This document shows, piece after piece, positions 30,592 to 43,333 of a DNA stretch of 64,000 bases. Location: contig OZ037922.1 of NCBI GenBank assembly GCA_964035575.1, positions 496,001 to 560,000 of the forward strand. The letters run 5' to 3'. A model generated the notes under the pieces. The model searched no databases and was not told the origin of the DNA. It saw only the letters and a list, made by a program, of their open reading frames with translations. This DNA comes from Rhynchopus sp. YZ270_cl-10 (Eukaryota; Euglenozoa; Diplonemea; Diplonemida; Diplonemidae). Position 1 is the first letter of the stretch, and every line of letters begins with the position of its first letter. A program made the position numbers and the translations under genes.

Positions 30592-33043
30592 CCCTCAAGA
30601 GCAACTTTTATATTTAAAAAAAAGCAACAAAAAGGGTTTTTTTGTTGATGTTGTCTTTTCCACTACAAAAAGACTCAGTGAAGTATAAAAAAAGGAAAAA
30701 GTTGAGAAAAAAACTACAAAAAAAGGTGAATTTATTCGAAACCCCGTCTTCTCCCCATTTTTTTGAAAAAGGAAAAAATACACAAAACTAAAAAAAAAAA
30801 GACAAATACAAAAAAGAAAAAACAAACAAAAAGGAAGCCATCTTAGTTAAAAGAAGCCTGGTATGTGTGTGTGTGGTTGTGGTGTGTTATATTTTCCCTC
30901 TTTTTTTGCTTTGCTCTGCAATTATCTGCAGAATAATATTTTTGGTTTTCATTTTTTTTTTTCGCAGTGATCGACAAAAATGCATCCTCATTTTGTTTAT
31001 CAAAACAGTCATACAACTTTACATTTCAACAAAGGAAAGAAGGTATACGACACAGCAAAATCAAAAGGGTGGTGTGATCACCCAAACGGATTCTCCGTGG
31101 TTCTCCCGAAGGTGCTCCGCAAATCTTAATATAGCCCGAAACAGATCTCCGTGGTTCTCCCGTGGGTTGTCCGTACCCTCATGAATCACACCAAAGGGGA
31201 CAATTTTTTTTTCTCATAGAAAAAAATATAAAAGAAAAGTTGAAAGTACAACTTTTCAATTCAACTATAAATGCCACAAGGAGGAGAGGAGAGTGATACA
31301 GACATATGGCTCCACCTCACTTCACTCCTTTGAACAGTGTGGTAACGTGGTAAAACGAAAGCAGGCACCAAATCAGTGACGCCTTTTTTGGGGAAAAATT
31401 TGAAGTTTCGTTCATACGGAGGTAACCAGCGTTTTTAAAAAAATATATGAACATAGTTTCCGCCCGCGGGATGCCGCAAAAAAAAAAAGTGTCGCGGCAA
31501 AAGGGGGTGACGTGTGTGACCAAATTTTAGGTGGTCGAAAGTGGAATCTGACCCCACATCCAGGTTATGGAAATGCAAAAGAGGGCCATTGCCGAAGGAA
31601 TTTTGCACTTTTAACCATCAGACGCAAAGAAATCATGTAAAAAACTGACACATGCATTTTAGGTCAAAAAATACTCATTTCTCAGCGCAATTTTCGTGAC
31701 CAAATTTGGGGCCGCGTGGCATTGTGTTTTTTTGCCGTACAACCGCCGTGCGGCAGGAAACTATGCACAGAAAAAAGAAAAAACTGTTTTCGTTGGTTTT
31801 CTCCACACCGGAACTGCGCCTACACGCACAAAAAAAAAGAAAAAGCATCGATGTCTCCACACACACACGTGAGTTTCAACTGTTCACCCCCCAACCCATT
31901 CCTCCCACATACAACACAACTAACAAAAAAAATGCTTTTTTCCCACGATGAGAACCTGTATAGGAATAACGTTGGTTTGTTACAGAAGAAAAAAAAAATG
32001 GGTACCCCATGCAAAAAACATATTCACCCCCCCACACCTCCCTACCATTGCACTTCACAAAAGTTGTAGTTCGCTTTTTTTTTTTGAAAAACTTGGTTGT
32101 ATTAGTGTAGCCACCCTAGAGTGTGTCCCCACTATATAACGCCTCCTCCCACCTCCCGCCTCCTTCTACTCGAAGTGAAAGACAATAATTCGATTGAACG
32201 AGGCGGGGGGAAAAGAAGAGATTACAATAGGATACTAAGCCATCTGTGCTTAGTCACCTTAGAAGAGAAAATAAAATGGTCGTTAAAAAAGCAATCACCG
32301 CAGTTTCTTTTTCACAGATGAGTGGTGATCTTGATCGGAACCCAAATTCCTCGTACCCCTTTCAGCAGGGATAACCGGGAGTTCGTACCCCCCCCCCCCC
32401 CCCCCCCGAATTCCTCTGCTCTTGTACTTTTTCCGTCTGGTTCTGGCCACACCAATTAGTCTTTGTATTTTATGACGTATGAAATCCTAAGTCGCGCAGG
32501 CCTGGTGGTCTTTATGCATTGTATTACCCCCACCCTTACCCCGACTAAAAAAACCCCCCTCCAAAAACCCTTTTGAACGATTGGAAGAAGAAAGTAAAAA
32601 ATAAAATGTTTTCACAATAAAACACTTTCCTACCTTTTCCTTTTTTTGTGTATTGGCAAATAATCTTTTTTGAATCACACCTTTTGAAGAGAAGTGCACA
32701 CACAACCCATCCCCTTTTTTTGTTCAAGAACAACGAATTTTCCCTGTCCGAAGACGGGCTTTGTACATCAAATCTCCCCCCTTTTGTTTTGGTTTGTTTT
32801 GTTTTGCTTTTTTTTTTTTTTTTTGAAAAATTAGCGTAGGACACTCGAGGATGAGTTCTACTATTACCCTTTTTTCCTATCAACTAATCACCTTACTACA
32901 CAGAGGACGGTTCTGTACAACAACGTCACCCCGAAGGCAAACAATTTTTCTTTTTTTTTTTTGAAAACTTGGTTGGTATTAGTGTAGCCACCCGAGGATG
33001 AACTCCACTTTTTTTTCTTCTTCAAACCCTCCGCTTTCTTCTT
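30592..33043. other. Intergenic, repeat-rich
   Basis: No gene was seen. Contents include long A/T runs, F element copy 2 (31071-31192), a family A-like unit (about 32212-32265), a C run of about 17 at about 32390, family B units (about 32080-32133, 32822-32868 and 32958-33010) and a family E unit (about 32876-32942). Confidence 0.55.
31071..31192 (+). mobile_element. F element, copy 2
   Basis: Same layout as 15144-15257: GGTGTGAT at one end, ATCACACC at the other, and two internal TCTCCGTGGTTCTCCCG motifs. The flanks read AAAGGGT and AAAGGGG, compatible with a 6-bp target duplication AAAGGG. Confidence 0.6.
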
Positions 33044-33712
33044 CTATTCCACCTTGCCTGACCCAAGATCGTACTCTTGTCTGCAGGAATCTATGCAGTC
33101 ACTGTTCTTCTTCAGACGGGTAGAGGTCGTACCAGACATCCCACTTGTGTTGACCTGAGAAGACTTTCCATGCAGGGTAAGATTGCTTGTCCCCGAGGGT
33201 GCAGCTGGGAGCTCTCCTCCCCGCCCCTTCACCTTGAGGCCATTGTCCACCGGAGCAATCTCGTTTTTGGCAACAACTTCGGGTGCAGCCTTTTTGTTCA
33301 TCGACTTCATGGAATCATTGGGGGAGCTGGGTGACCCTGGGGCAGGGGAATCAGCGGAGGCGGAAGAGGCAGTGGCCTTGACGTCGCCCCCCCCTCGGCT
33401 TCCACGAGCGGCAGGAGCTTTGTCATTCTGTGGTGCCTTTGCCCCCTTCTTAGGACTCTCCGACTTTCCCTTTGCAGACTTCTCCGCTTTTTCTTTTGTT
33501 TTTTCCTTCCCCGCGAGAGGTGGCGGTGGGGAGTCCTCAGTCTCCTTCTCCTTCTTTCCGCCTTTCTTTGCAGGGGTTGCGGTGGTGGCAGGGGCAGCAG
33601 CAGCCTCGTCAGACCCCTTGGCGTTCAGCTCCTCTCCTGTCTTGTTCTCGTCCTTCTCCAAGAGGGGTTCATCATTCGCAGGCTTCTTGTCCTGCCCAAA
33701 ACAGCATCCCAT
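33044..33712 (-). CDS. Putative doubly acylated, disordered Lys/Ala-rich protein
   Basis: A single exon of 222 aa. It begins MGCCFGQ: Gly2 fits N-myristoylation and Cys3/Cys4 fit palmitoylation, so the protein is probably tethered to the inner face of the plasma or flagellar membrane. The rest is low complexity, with Ala/Lys/Glu/Pro/Ser-rich segments (KKGGKKEKE, SPKKGAKA) and no globular domain. Only the last about 20 residues have ordered-looking sequence with two Cys (DCIDSCRQEYD). Codon choice is GC-rich, like the neighbouring genes. No family is recognised. Confidence 0.7.
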   Translation of the reverse strand: MGCCFGQDKKPANDEPLLEKDENKTGEELNAKGSDEAAAAPATTATPAKKGGKKEKETEDSPPPPLAGKEKTKEKAEKSAKGKSESPKKGAKAPQNDKAPAARGSRGGGDVKATASSASADSPAPGSPSSPNDSMKSMNKKAAPEVVAKNEIAPVDNGLKVKGRGGELPAAPSGTSNLTLHGKSSQVNTSGMSGTTSTRLKKNSDCIDSCRQEYDLGSGKVE

Positions 33713-35936
33713 ATTGGAAAGATTTGTTTTGAGAAATGTGTAGGATTGTGAAAGGGGGGGTGTAGGGGGGGGGGGGGAGGAGGGTCTATGGTGGTGGTTG
33801 ATAATAAGATTCTCTTGTTGGAATGGTGTAGTTGCCCGGAAGCCTCCACATGTCGTTTTCTTGTATCAAACAATCACTGTACCCCTAATAAAAAGATCTG
33901 TACTCAATGTCAGCGGAAGCCCCTACAGACGAATGAAGTGTCGGTGCTATGCTTCCACCTGCGAAGGTATAAAGTACGTGAAAGAAGAGAAATCGTATTC
34001 GTACAAATTATCGTAAAAAAAAAGTTGAACTTTCAGAAAAAATCCTGAAAAGGTCGAACATTAGTACGGTCAATAATTTATACGAATACAGTACGCAAGA
34101 GGGCAACCACCGACAGCGAGAGTCGAGAAAGAAAAGAAAAGTTTATAAGATGAACCTAAGCCTCTCGTGCTTAGTCACCTAGAAAAAGTTGTAGGGTGAA
34201 ATACAAACGAATTGAAGGGAGGAGGGGGTGACATTTTTTTTTTTTGAACGAATGTTGTTCCTATGGGAACAATGGTATTTTGTTTGTTTGTTTTTTTGTT
34301 TTTGTTTTTTTTTTTTTGCCCTTTTTTTAAAAAAGAAATTACTTTTTTTTACAAAAAAAGTGTTTGCAACTGTTTGCATTTTTTTTCAATTTTTTTTTTT
34401 TTTTGTTTTGTTTTTGCGTCCTTTTAAGAAGGACACCCTTTTTTTATTAATGTTTGCGTTGTTTATAATTGGTTGGGGAGGGGAGCGGTGAAGAGGGAGA
34501 GGAGTAACCATACCCGCGTCTGCGATCAGAGCACTTCTTTTTGTTGTTGTTGTTGCATCGACAAAATCACCCCCACCCAAAGGGGGTGTTCTGTGCTCAA
34601 CCTACCTTCATTGAAAAGGCTGGGATACATGCACACATTTTGCTGTTTCTTTTTTTTTTGTTTTTGTTTTTTTTGTATTTTTTTTTGCTTTTTTTTTCTC
34701 TACCAATCACCGTATTATATACCCTTTTCCATCGCCTCAGTATTTTTTGAACAAAACGCGAAGTAGGAAAATTTACAAAAAAAAACCCCTAAAAGAACAC
34801 ACAATGCATAGAAAAAAAATGTCATCCCAGTTGAGACCTTACAAAGCAATAACGAGGATTTTTTTCTTTTTTTTTTTTGATAAATTGTTGGAGTAGTGTA
34901 GTTGCCTCGGTAGTGTTGCCACAGTTGTGCAATCTCCACTGTCCAATTTTTGGTGGCAAAGAGGATCAGGGGTTCGGCAAAGGGTTCATGATAGCATACC
35001 GTTTTTGTCCCACACAAAAAGAAGAAAAAAAAATCGAAAGATGAAAAATGGACCACCCGAGACAAGTCTTAATAACGTGGAATAAAGTGAGGGGGGACTT
35101 CATCTTAAAAAAAATCGTTGGCTTATTGTTACTTCTTATTTTTGAATATTTTGTTTTTTGAAAAAGTAGTCCGGGTATTGTACTTTCGCACTGCCGGATC
35201 AATCAGTTTTTTTTTACTTCATTTTGTTTTTGTTTTTGTTTTTTGAAAGCTTGGTTGTATTTGTGTCGACACCCGAGGATGAACTCCACTATACACGTTT
35301 TTTGTTTTTATTTTTTGTTGCGTCGACAATCATTTATCTAACCCACAAAAGAAAAAAAAACCCCCACCCAGCAAAGACAGATAATATAAAAAATAACTGT
35401 CGCCCAAAAGGCTAGGATGTACACAGACCATGTTGTTGTTGCATATTGTTTGTTTTTTGAAAACTTGGTTGTATTGGTGTAGCCACCCTAGAGTGTGCTC
35501 CACTATACTAAACATTTTTTTTTTGGGGGGGAGGCAGGGTCAACATTATATATTTCCCAACAAACAAACCCTCGATTACAGACTGCACATTGGACCCATT
35601 AACCCCAATCGGCTAGAGGATGATGGGGTTGGGAGAATGTGCACTTTTTTTTTTGCCATGAATTTTTGATAATCTGTTGATTTAGTGCAGCTGTGCCATG
35701 CAGACAGTCTTGCCTATTACAGACCTATTTTTTTTGGGGATGAACGGGGGGGGGGTGTCGAAAATGACAGATGGGCCCTTTTATTGTATTTTTTAAAAAA
35801 ACTGCTTCCCCGTGCTTCCGTGCTTCTACAAAACGTATCCAGAACTGATAAGAGGTATTGCACCATGTGACAGAGAACACAAAAAGTGCTAAAACAAAGA
35901 TGTCTTTTTTGGAGTCAGCAAAGAAAAGAGAGGACA
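33713..35936. other. Intergenic, dense stem-loop repeats
   Basis: Family C at about 33817-33851 and 34878-34944. Family E at about 33866-33930, 34556-34602 and 35325-35413. Family A at 34134-34180. Family B at about 35240-35292 and 35456-35508. These are joined by T-rich spacers. The right end holds the 3'-UTR of the eIF4G-like gene. No ORF is credible. Confidence 0.6.
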
Positions 35937-38900
35937 TCAGTATTCGAGTGATCCTGTGATCAGGTCGTCGACGTTTTCGCCGGCCATGAGCCCCTGTTGG
36001 TCGGAGAAGGCGAGGATGGTGTGGCAAATGGTGTTAGCCCAGTGCAGCCAGCTGTGTTCCCGCTCCTTGTCCCACCACCGTGCGAGGCGCATGAAGCCTT
36101 TCATAGTGTCGATGGCGGGCGTCATGTTCTTACGCCGGTCTGTGAAAAGGGGTTGATTCAAAAAATAAGAAAAGTTTATAAGATGAACCTAAGGGGTTCT
36201 CGTGCTTAGTCGCAAAAATAATAACAATATGGTCAGTGCTGTATGCAGGCGTTTGTAATTTGAATGATGCAGATGCGGGCATTGTCCAGAAGGTGTGTGT
36301 TTGCAATTACCAATTATTGATGTGACTCGTATGACGCAAAATAGTGTCAAGATGATGAACTCCAATAGTTGGGGTTACTGTGTTGCCGAGGGGAGAAGCC
36401 CTCTCGTGACAGTGTACCTTAAACAAAAGCGAAAACAAGAAAACTTTATAAGGTGGCCCTAAGCCCATGGTGCTTAGTCACCCTTGAAATAAGGTGAAGA
36501 CATACCCATATCACGGTGGTAGAGTAGCAGTTTTTTGACCAGCTCCTTCGTCTTTGTATCCATGTCCCACACACCCGCCTGCTGCGAAATCGCATCAACC
36601 CACAGGTACGCAAGAATTGCACTTGTCACGGCAGAGAGGTCGGCGTTCAGTGTCTGTGTTGAAAAGGTTGTGGAAAAGTGAACAAGAAAAAAAGTTTATT
36701 GAATGAACCTAAGCCTCTCGTGCTTAGTCACCTTTTAAAAAAAAATTAGGAGATTCTTTCAGCTCTCAAAAAAAGTATTTCAGTCACCTTGCTGGGATAA
36801 ATTCGAACATAACAACACAAACAAATGGGAAGAACAAAGAGCCACTCACAAGCTCATCCTAAATCATTCTCATGATCATTACAACCTATTTTCCACCTTT
36901 GCGCATGACCAGCTCTCCAGATGTCGTTGCCAATATGCCCTGTTGCCATACCTTGATCTTTGTGAACTGCTGGTCGGGCTCCGCCTGCGAAAACAAAATC
37001 TTCCCGACAGCCATAGAGAGATCGCAGTCAACCCCAGCACTCTTGTCAGCTTGGAACGTATTTATGAGGAAAGAACTGTCGATTAAAGCAAACAGGCACG
37101 CGGCACGTGGGGGCACCTGGGCAAAGTTGAGGGCTTCTATGGCGGGTATCAGCTGCCCCACGACGTTGTCGCCACTCACATTTCTCACACATTCACCTGT
37201 AGGGTGGATTTAAATGATAAAGAGACAAATCACTATTTATTTTCAAAAAAAAAAAAGATCGGGTCTTTCGTGCGTTCAAGTCCGGAAAACAAAAAGGTAG
37301 AAAAAAATGTGTTAAACTGAAATGTTGTTGTGGTTAATTGAGTACTCAAAGTTTTGTTTGCCCGCAGCGCTGCCTCCAATCTTTTTTTAGAATTGACAAC
37401 AAATTAAAAAACTCAAAAAAAAAAAAAAAAACCCCCGAATTTTTCGCATCGTTATAACTCTTAATATCTCCCACACATACATAACACATCTGCTGCCAGC
37501 TCCGGCGGCACTGGATGCTGCTCGACAAGCTCCTTAAGACAACTGGAGAAACAACGCCATATTTGAGGGTGGCTAGCGGGGAGGTTGTGTTCGTATATTT
37601 CGGTAGTCGCGAGCTTGATCACTTCAGGGACGCGTATCGCCTGTAGAGGAAGGTGTTGTTTCGCGGCACATGCAAAAAAGAAAAGAAAAGAAAAGCTCTT
37701 AAGATGACCCGAAGCCTCTCTCTTGTTGCTTAGTCTTAAAAAGGTTAGGGGGGAAAAATGGGGGCCGAAAATTCATACTGAGCGAGCCAAGGCGGACGCC
37801 ACCCGCGTCCTCGCTAGATCGAACCTTTCCTCTTGGGAGGAGGCTATGATCAAGAGCTTGGCGAATTCAGTTTTCCGAGAATCCTGGGAGGAAGTCAGCA
37901 TACTACAGGTTGCGTTCAGCTGGTCCTGTTCCACCTGGAGTTTCTCGACGTGCTCCTGTGCCTGCGCCTGCGGGTCGAAGGTCTGTTGGGGGGACGCGTT
38001 GCGCTTCCACATCGGCTGTGCGTTCGGGAAGCCCTGCTGCTGCTGCTGTGGCTGCGCTGTCGGGGGCGGCTTCTGCTGGAGCGGGTGGATGGAGGCGCCC
38101 CGTTGCATCATGTTCGTGTACATGCTCCCCTGGGCGTAGTGATTGGGCTGTGCTGCGATCTGCTGGCTGTTCTGTGCATCGGAAGAGAGAAGGTAAAGGT
38201 TGTATTAAAAATGAATAAGTTGAGAACAAAAAGGCGGCAGGTTGCAGTGGAACAAAATAATATTGAAAAGTGTTTCCTGAAGGAAGTGAAGTGAAGTGAA
38301 GTGAAATGCGCAACCTCTCAGGGTTGTGACTCTGTTCTGGGGGGGATTTATTTTGAAAATAAAAGTAGAAATTTAAATCTGTTATCAGGCACAGTGTGAC
38401 ACCAAAAAAAAACGCTGAAGAAAAAAAAAATGAAATGTAGTTGCAGGCGGTGTCCCAGATACTATGAAATGAAAAGGAGGGGGGACAGCACACACCTCTC
38501 CCAGCACAGATGGCATCTCGGCGACAATGCGCGGCTCCCAGCCACGCTCCTCACGCAGTTCGATGATGTTGGTGATGAGCACCTTGACGCGTGTGGAGTA
38601 GCCGTTGTCGGGCTGCAGCAGTTCGCGGAAGCGTTGGATGTAGAAGTCCATGTACGTCTGTGTGGTGTGTGGTGTGTGGAGACATGATGACAGCCTGCCA
38701 GTAAATATTTTGGTTGCAATAGATGTTGATAACGGAACTACACTCAGTAGTTTGCAGTGGGCTCACAAAAAGAAAGATAGGTTTGAACGACCGAAGCCTT
38801 TTTTTGTGTTTAGTCTGAAAAAAAAATTCATACCACCGCCTTCTCTGTGTCAAGCTGCTTGCCGACAGTCTTCATCAACTCTGTGAACGTTTCAAGCTGT

Positions 38901-41900
38901 TCCTCATCTAGCTGGGTCTGGGAGAAGAAGTTCCTGAGCAGGGTGTGCATGATCTTTTCAGTGATCATCTGCTTCTTGAAGAGCTCTCCGACAAATTGGA
39001 TGTTGCCGACCGCACGCGAGCGCTGTTCGTTGACCGCCTTCTCCTCTTGGGGGGTACGCGTACCACCCTCTGTTTTGAAGATGTGCCGTTGCTTGGAATC
39101 TTCCTGCAGCTGCTCGAACTCCATCTGACATTTGTTCACGAGAACGCGTCTGAAGGAGGTGCGGCCAATAGGCAGGTTTGTCTGCTTCGCCTGGTTGTTG
39201 CTGATGTCATAGCACAGCTGTGCGTACAGATCTCTGTACGGCTTTGTCACCTTCTTGACCGCCATTCCGTACAAATCCGAAACCACGCCGTCCTCTGTGT
39301 ACTCACCCTCCACCTGGTCTGCCTCCTTCACCTCGTCCAACACTTCGAACACCTTCTTGCACAGAGATTCGTACTTCTCGGGGGTCAGTTTGTTCAGAAG
39401 GTTGATCAGTTTGCGCTTCATCTGTGGGGGTGGGGGTGGGTGGGTGGGGTGGGTGTAAAAGGGGTTTAAGGATGCAGAGTATTTCAACATATGCATTCAA
39501 TAAATTGATAGGGGATCAACAAAAAATGTTCCCATCTTTTAATGGGGTTTAAGGAATACAGAGAAAAGAGAAGGTGTGTGACGGGTAATTGGCACCTGCG
39601 ACTGATGCTACACCTGCGTCTGCGTCACCTGCGTCTGCTGCTACACCTGCGCCTGAGATTGCATTCAAGCACGTGACTGCACAGCTGCGGCAGGAGTTTA
39701 CCACTGCGTTACAGCGGGCGAAAGAGGAGGCAGCCGCCGAGACAAGGCAGATGAAGGAGAACGCAGAAGGCACGCAGCTCCTCCTCGAGCGGCTCCGCGA
39801 AGAGGTGAGCAACATCATATATTTGCCAGAAACATTGCGGAAAAAAGGAATTTGGCGTTTCTTGCCCGTAAAAAAAAGAAAAGTTTATAAGATGATCCTA
39901 AGCCTCTCGTGCTCAGTCACCTTATCATATTCGTTATCGCACAGCTTCAGCTGCGCTGGCTTCTACAAGTTTGTTGTCAGGGATGATGTCATTTCCCCAG
40001 CCGGAGTTCGTAATTTTGGCACGTACGATGACGTGTTCGAGCATGTGCATAGTGTAGCGCGGGTACGTAAAAACTGGGCGACGGTCGTAGCCAATAAGTC
40101 CGGGTGCGCCAATGGACCGGAGGCCCCGTGAGGAGGAGATGGCAGATGCGGGAAATGGGTTTTGAATCCCAAGGGCTTTGCACAGGCGGTGAAGCTTGTT
40201 GAGCAATGTGCGCAAGGCGGCGGCCCGTTCTCTAATGTTAGAGGTTGGCCGGAGAACGTAGATCCTGTGGAAAATTTCCAGGTCAATGGCAAGTTCCACG
40301 CATGTCACAGGCAGGTTGGCGGTGCTCCATTTCAGGGAGGAGGCCCATAGGAGCATTTGCTTCAGTTCGCGGCGCTTCTGCTTGCATCTCGGATCATCGT
40401 CCTTCCCAAAGAAAGGGGCGAGCTGCCGGTAGATGGCCTCCTGGTATGGGGGCGCATCGAACACTTCAAAGTCCATACGCCATGGGTGGCGTGCAGGCGC
40501 TGTGGTCGTCCGCGAGGACAGGTGATCATCTACTGCGGTGGTGACGTCCAGCAGGTATCTCTGCATGTCGGTTACTACGTGCTTGGGCGTGTTCGTGGGA
40601 GCTATGCCATGCATAGCCAGGCAACTCGGGGTGTTCGGGCCGATCCTGTCGAGGAGAGGGCGGTGCGCTTCCTTCACGTTAGCAGACACAGTGTGCGGGC
40701 AAGTCCACAGCAGGTGCTTCGCCAGCCCGGAGGTTGGTGTGAGGCATAAGGGGCACTGATTCACTTCGAGGTGTATGCCACCTCTCTTTGTTGACTCGTA
40801 TAGGCACAGCACCGTAGGGTGCGCGTAGAGTATCCCATCGCAGATGATACGTCGGAGGCGGTAAGCTAGCAGGGGGTGGGACCACTGCAGTTGGTCGTGC
40901 AGGTACGTGGTGTCGGCGAGGTTGACACCGTATTGAGCGCCGTCGTAAGTCGGAAAAAAAATTGCTATTTATATTGAAAGGGGGGGTGAGAGGGTATGGT
41001 GATCAGTACCTTGTCAGCATTACTGGCGGAGGATCGCATTTCAGACAAAATGTTAGACGTGCTCTCTGCCGGTACTGTGGTGTTGTGTGGATGGGGTTTA
41101 TTTCGAAAAATAGTAACTCTGATAGGTAAAAGAAAAAAAAAGGTTTTTTTCGTTTGATTGCTCAATTACCCTGTTGGAGGGGTGATTGGCGACCGTATCT
41201 GAGGAACTATTTCTCCTTTAAGCTACGCTTTGTAGGTATAAAAACGTTAGAGTATAAATTTAAACTCTGTTATCAATTCCGGCTGTAGATGGAATGCCAC
41301 CCTCTGTTTTCATCTGCATCATCACAACAAAAACGGTCTTTTTGAAAGATAAAATTTGCCTCTCTGACACTATCACATTCTGTACGTATTTTTGACCCCT
41401 TCCAAGAAGTCTAACTCCCGCCCTGCTTTTTTCCCGCCATACCTGGCCCATGGTTCTTCCACCTATGTTGGTTCTCCTGCACGAATTTCCAAAGCTGTGG
41501 GATCTTCTCCGACCGTGATGAGTCTTGGAGCACATCATTTTGCATCTCCTTGATCTGCTCGAAGTTGTAGATGGGTGGGGGTGCTTTTATCTCGATCTTT
41601 TTGGAAGGTGTGGCGGAGGGCTGGAAGGGCTGGGCGGTGTGGTTGAGTTGGCGTTGTTGCTGCATCTGCATTTGCTGCTGCATCTGCGGTGTAGGCACGG
41701 TGGGCGAGTCGGCTGTATGGTTCATCTGCGCTAGGTAGGCATGTGGCGACATCTGCGCCTGCGACATCATCGGCTGCGCCTCGCCAGATGGTACCTGCTG
41801 TGACGCCTCCGGCACCACAGGCACCTGAGGAGCTTGGGGACCCTGCGGTCCTTGCGTTGCAGGTTTAGGGGCGAGAGGCTGCGGAGGCTGCCGAGTCCCC

Positions 41901-42753
41901 GGCTTCGCACGCGCAGGCTTTGCTGCCGTTTTCTTATCAGGCCCGCATGATCCATCACAGTTCATAAAGTCTTTGCACTGTGCAGAGCAGACGTGCTCCT
42001 TAACCTTGAGACGCTTGCATCCGCAGTTCGGTTTTGTGTCCGAAGAGGGTTCTGCCTGTGGGGTAGGTGCCGGTGTAGGTGCAGGCTCCTCAACAATGAA
42101 GCGTTTGAGAAGCTTTCCGTTGAGCGGGTTGATCATGGGTGGGATGACGACCTCTGCAGGCCGTGGCTGCTGCTGTGGGGGTGGCTGCTGTTGGAAGCCT
42201 GGGCCCTCCTGGGGGGGTGCGAAGTTCATCTGCTGGTTCATCATAGCCCCCTGCTGCTGTTGGTACATGTTGTTCTGCTGTTGAGGCATGTGCTGCTGCA
42301 TGTTGGGCTGCTGGGGGTTCTGCGACGGAGGCTGAGGTGGTGGTTAAGGTGTAGGGGGAAGAGTAGTGAAGTAATCGACACATTTTCACCGAATTAGCGA
42401 TTGGGGTAGTGTGGAGACCGTTATCATTATATCATGTTGAATGAAAGGTTTAAGATGGCCCTGAGCCTCTTGCTTAGTCACCTAAAAAAAAGAATAGTTT
42501 TGTTTTGCAATTATGCTTCAGTAGATTGGTTTCTGACATTAACCCTGTTTCAGTCCTAAGAATCAAAAGAAAAAAAGAAGAAAACGGGACATACTTGCAT
42601 CCCCGGGTTGAATCCACCGTGCGGCGGTTGCATCTGAAAGTGCTGGTGTTGTGGGTGCCCTTGGAACTGCCCCTGCTGTGCCTGCCCCTGGAAGGGAGGT
42701 GCATTGCCTGCTGGGTTCTGCTGCACATGCCCCTGGCCGCCTTGTTGGTACAT
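35937..42753 (-). CDS. eIF4G-like MIF4G protein, paralogue 1 (ten exons)
   Basis: eIF4G scaffolds eIF4E, eIF4A and eIF3 for cap-dependent initiation. Exons: 42753-42595, 42331-41443, 41074-41010, 39421-38834, 38657-38496, 38171-37779, 37640-37481, 37196-36952, 36653-36506, 36139-35937. They sum to 3012 nt (1003 aa) in frame; eight donors are GTATG, one GTACT and one GTGTG. The N-terminus is Gln/Pro-rich. INPLNGKLL precedes a Cys cluster (CGCKRLK...HVCSAQC...CDGSCG) that is shared with paralogue 2. Residues about 380-630 form the MIF4G domain (INLLNKLTPEKY, FVGELFKKQMI, ITNIIELREERGW). Helical C-terminal exons follow. Intron 3 (1588 nt) carries a LINE copy, and six introns carry family A repeats. 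The last three exons are supported by splice phase rather than by homology. Confidence 0.85.
39589..39813 (+). other. Antisense coiled-coil exon-like segment
   Basis: Lies inside intron 3 of the eIF4G-like gene but on the opposite strand. The plus strand encodes Ala/Pro/Thr repeats, then an amphipathic helix (TTALQRAKEEAAAETRQMKE and LLLERLREE), and ends GAG|GTGAGC like a splice donor. It looks like a transposed exon from another gene or a captured fragment. No start codon or acceptor is evident. Confidence 0.4.
39878..40951 (-). mobile_element. LINE copy 1, 5'-truncated, in an eIF4G intron
   Basis: About 1.07 kb, nearly identical to 43334-44405. The open frame ends at 39934 and encodes the C-terminal end of a non-LTR retrotransposon polyprotein with a CCHC-type knuckle, CPLCLTPTSG...HLLWTCP. 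The reverse transcriptase core is missing. About 10 nt after the stop comes the family A stem-loop (GGTGACTGAGCACGAGAGGC), then a T-rich tail. The 5' break is at 40951, beside an A run. It lies in sense with the host gene. Confidence 0.75.
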
Positions 42754-43096
42754 TGTGCTAACGCCTTGCACTGCTGGGTGCGTCTACGTGTGCGTGTGTG
42801 TGGTCGGCTTGCTCGCTACGACTCGGCTGTCTCCTCACCCGCTGCAGATGCAGGTGCAGGCACGAAGTGGGGGAAAAAAAAAAACGAAAAAGGGCTCAAA
42901 GAACGACCTTTCACTCTAATACGCGAGCATAGGGTACTTAAGGGGGGTGGGGGTTACCCTGTATCTACAAGAAAGTGTTGGGGACGTGGGGTGGTGTTGG
43001 GTGATACAGAGCATAATTAATACGCCCCCCCCGCATAGCACCAATACAGTGGATACTTGTATTTGGCTGCAGAGTTCGCTTGCCAAAAAAAAATAA

Positions 43097-43142
43097 GAAA
43101 AGTTTATAAGATGATCCTAAGCCTCTCGTGCTTAGTCACCTT
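43097..43142 (-). repeat. Family A, representative solo copy
   Basis: Minus strand: GGTGACTAAGCACGAGAGGC, completing the stem CTAAGC/GCTTAG, then GATCATCTTATAAACTTTTC and T's. Other copies lie near 1345, 5455, 13505, 15440, 29893, 32212, 34134, 36172, 36437, 36690, 37685, 38770, 42447, 44757, 48600, 50402, 53770, 53933 and 61382. All are on the minus strand. Eight or more lie in introns. Confidence 0.8.
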
Positions 43143-43333
43143 AAATAATATCTGCTTTTGTGCAGCTCCTGAGGCAGTCAAATAAATTCTTCTCGTGCTA
43201 TTGCATATCCGACTGAGGTCCATTTTTTTCTGCGGAAGAGAACTAGAGCGAGGACCCTGGCTGAGTATGACCGAAGAGAGAGGCAGCGTGCAAATATCGG
43301 AGGGAATTATTCATTGAATGAGAAGAAAAAAAG

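Noticed and set aside
36886-37188. Stop at 36886 as the end of eIF4G-like paralogue 1
   Set aside because: A GTATG donor at 36951 in phase 0 leads in frame to two further exons, making the total coding length divisible by three.
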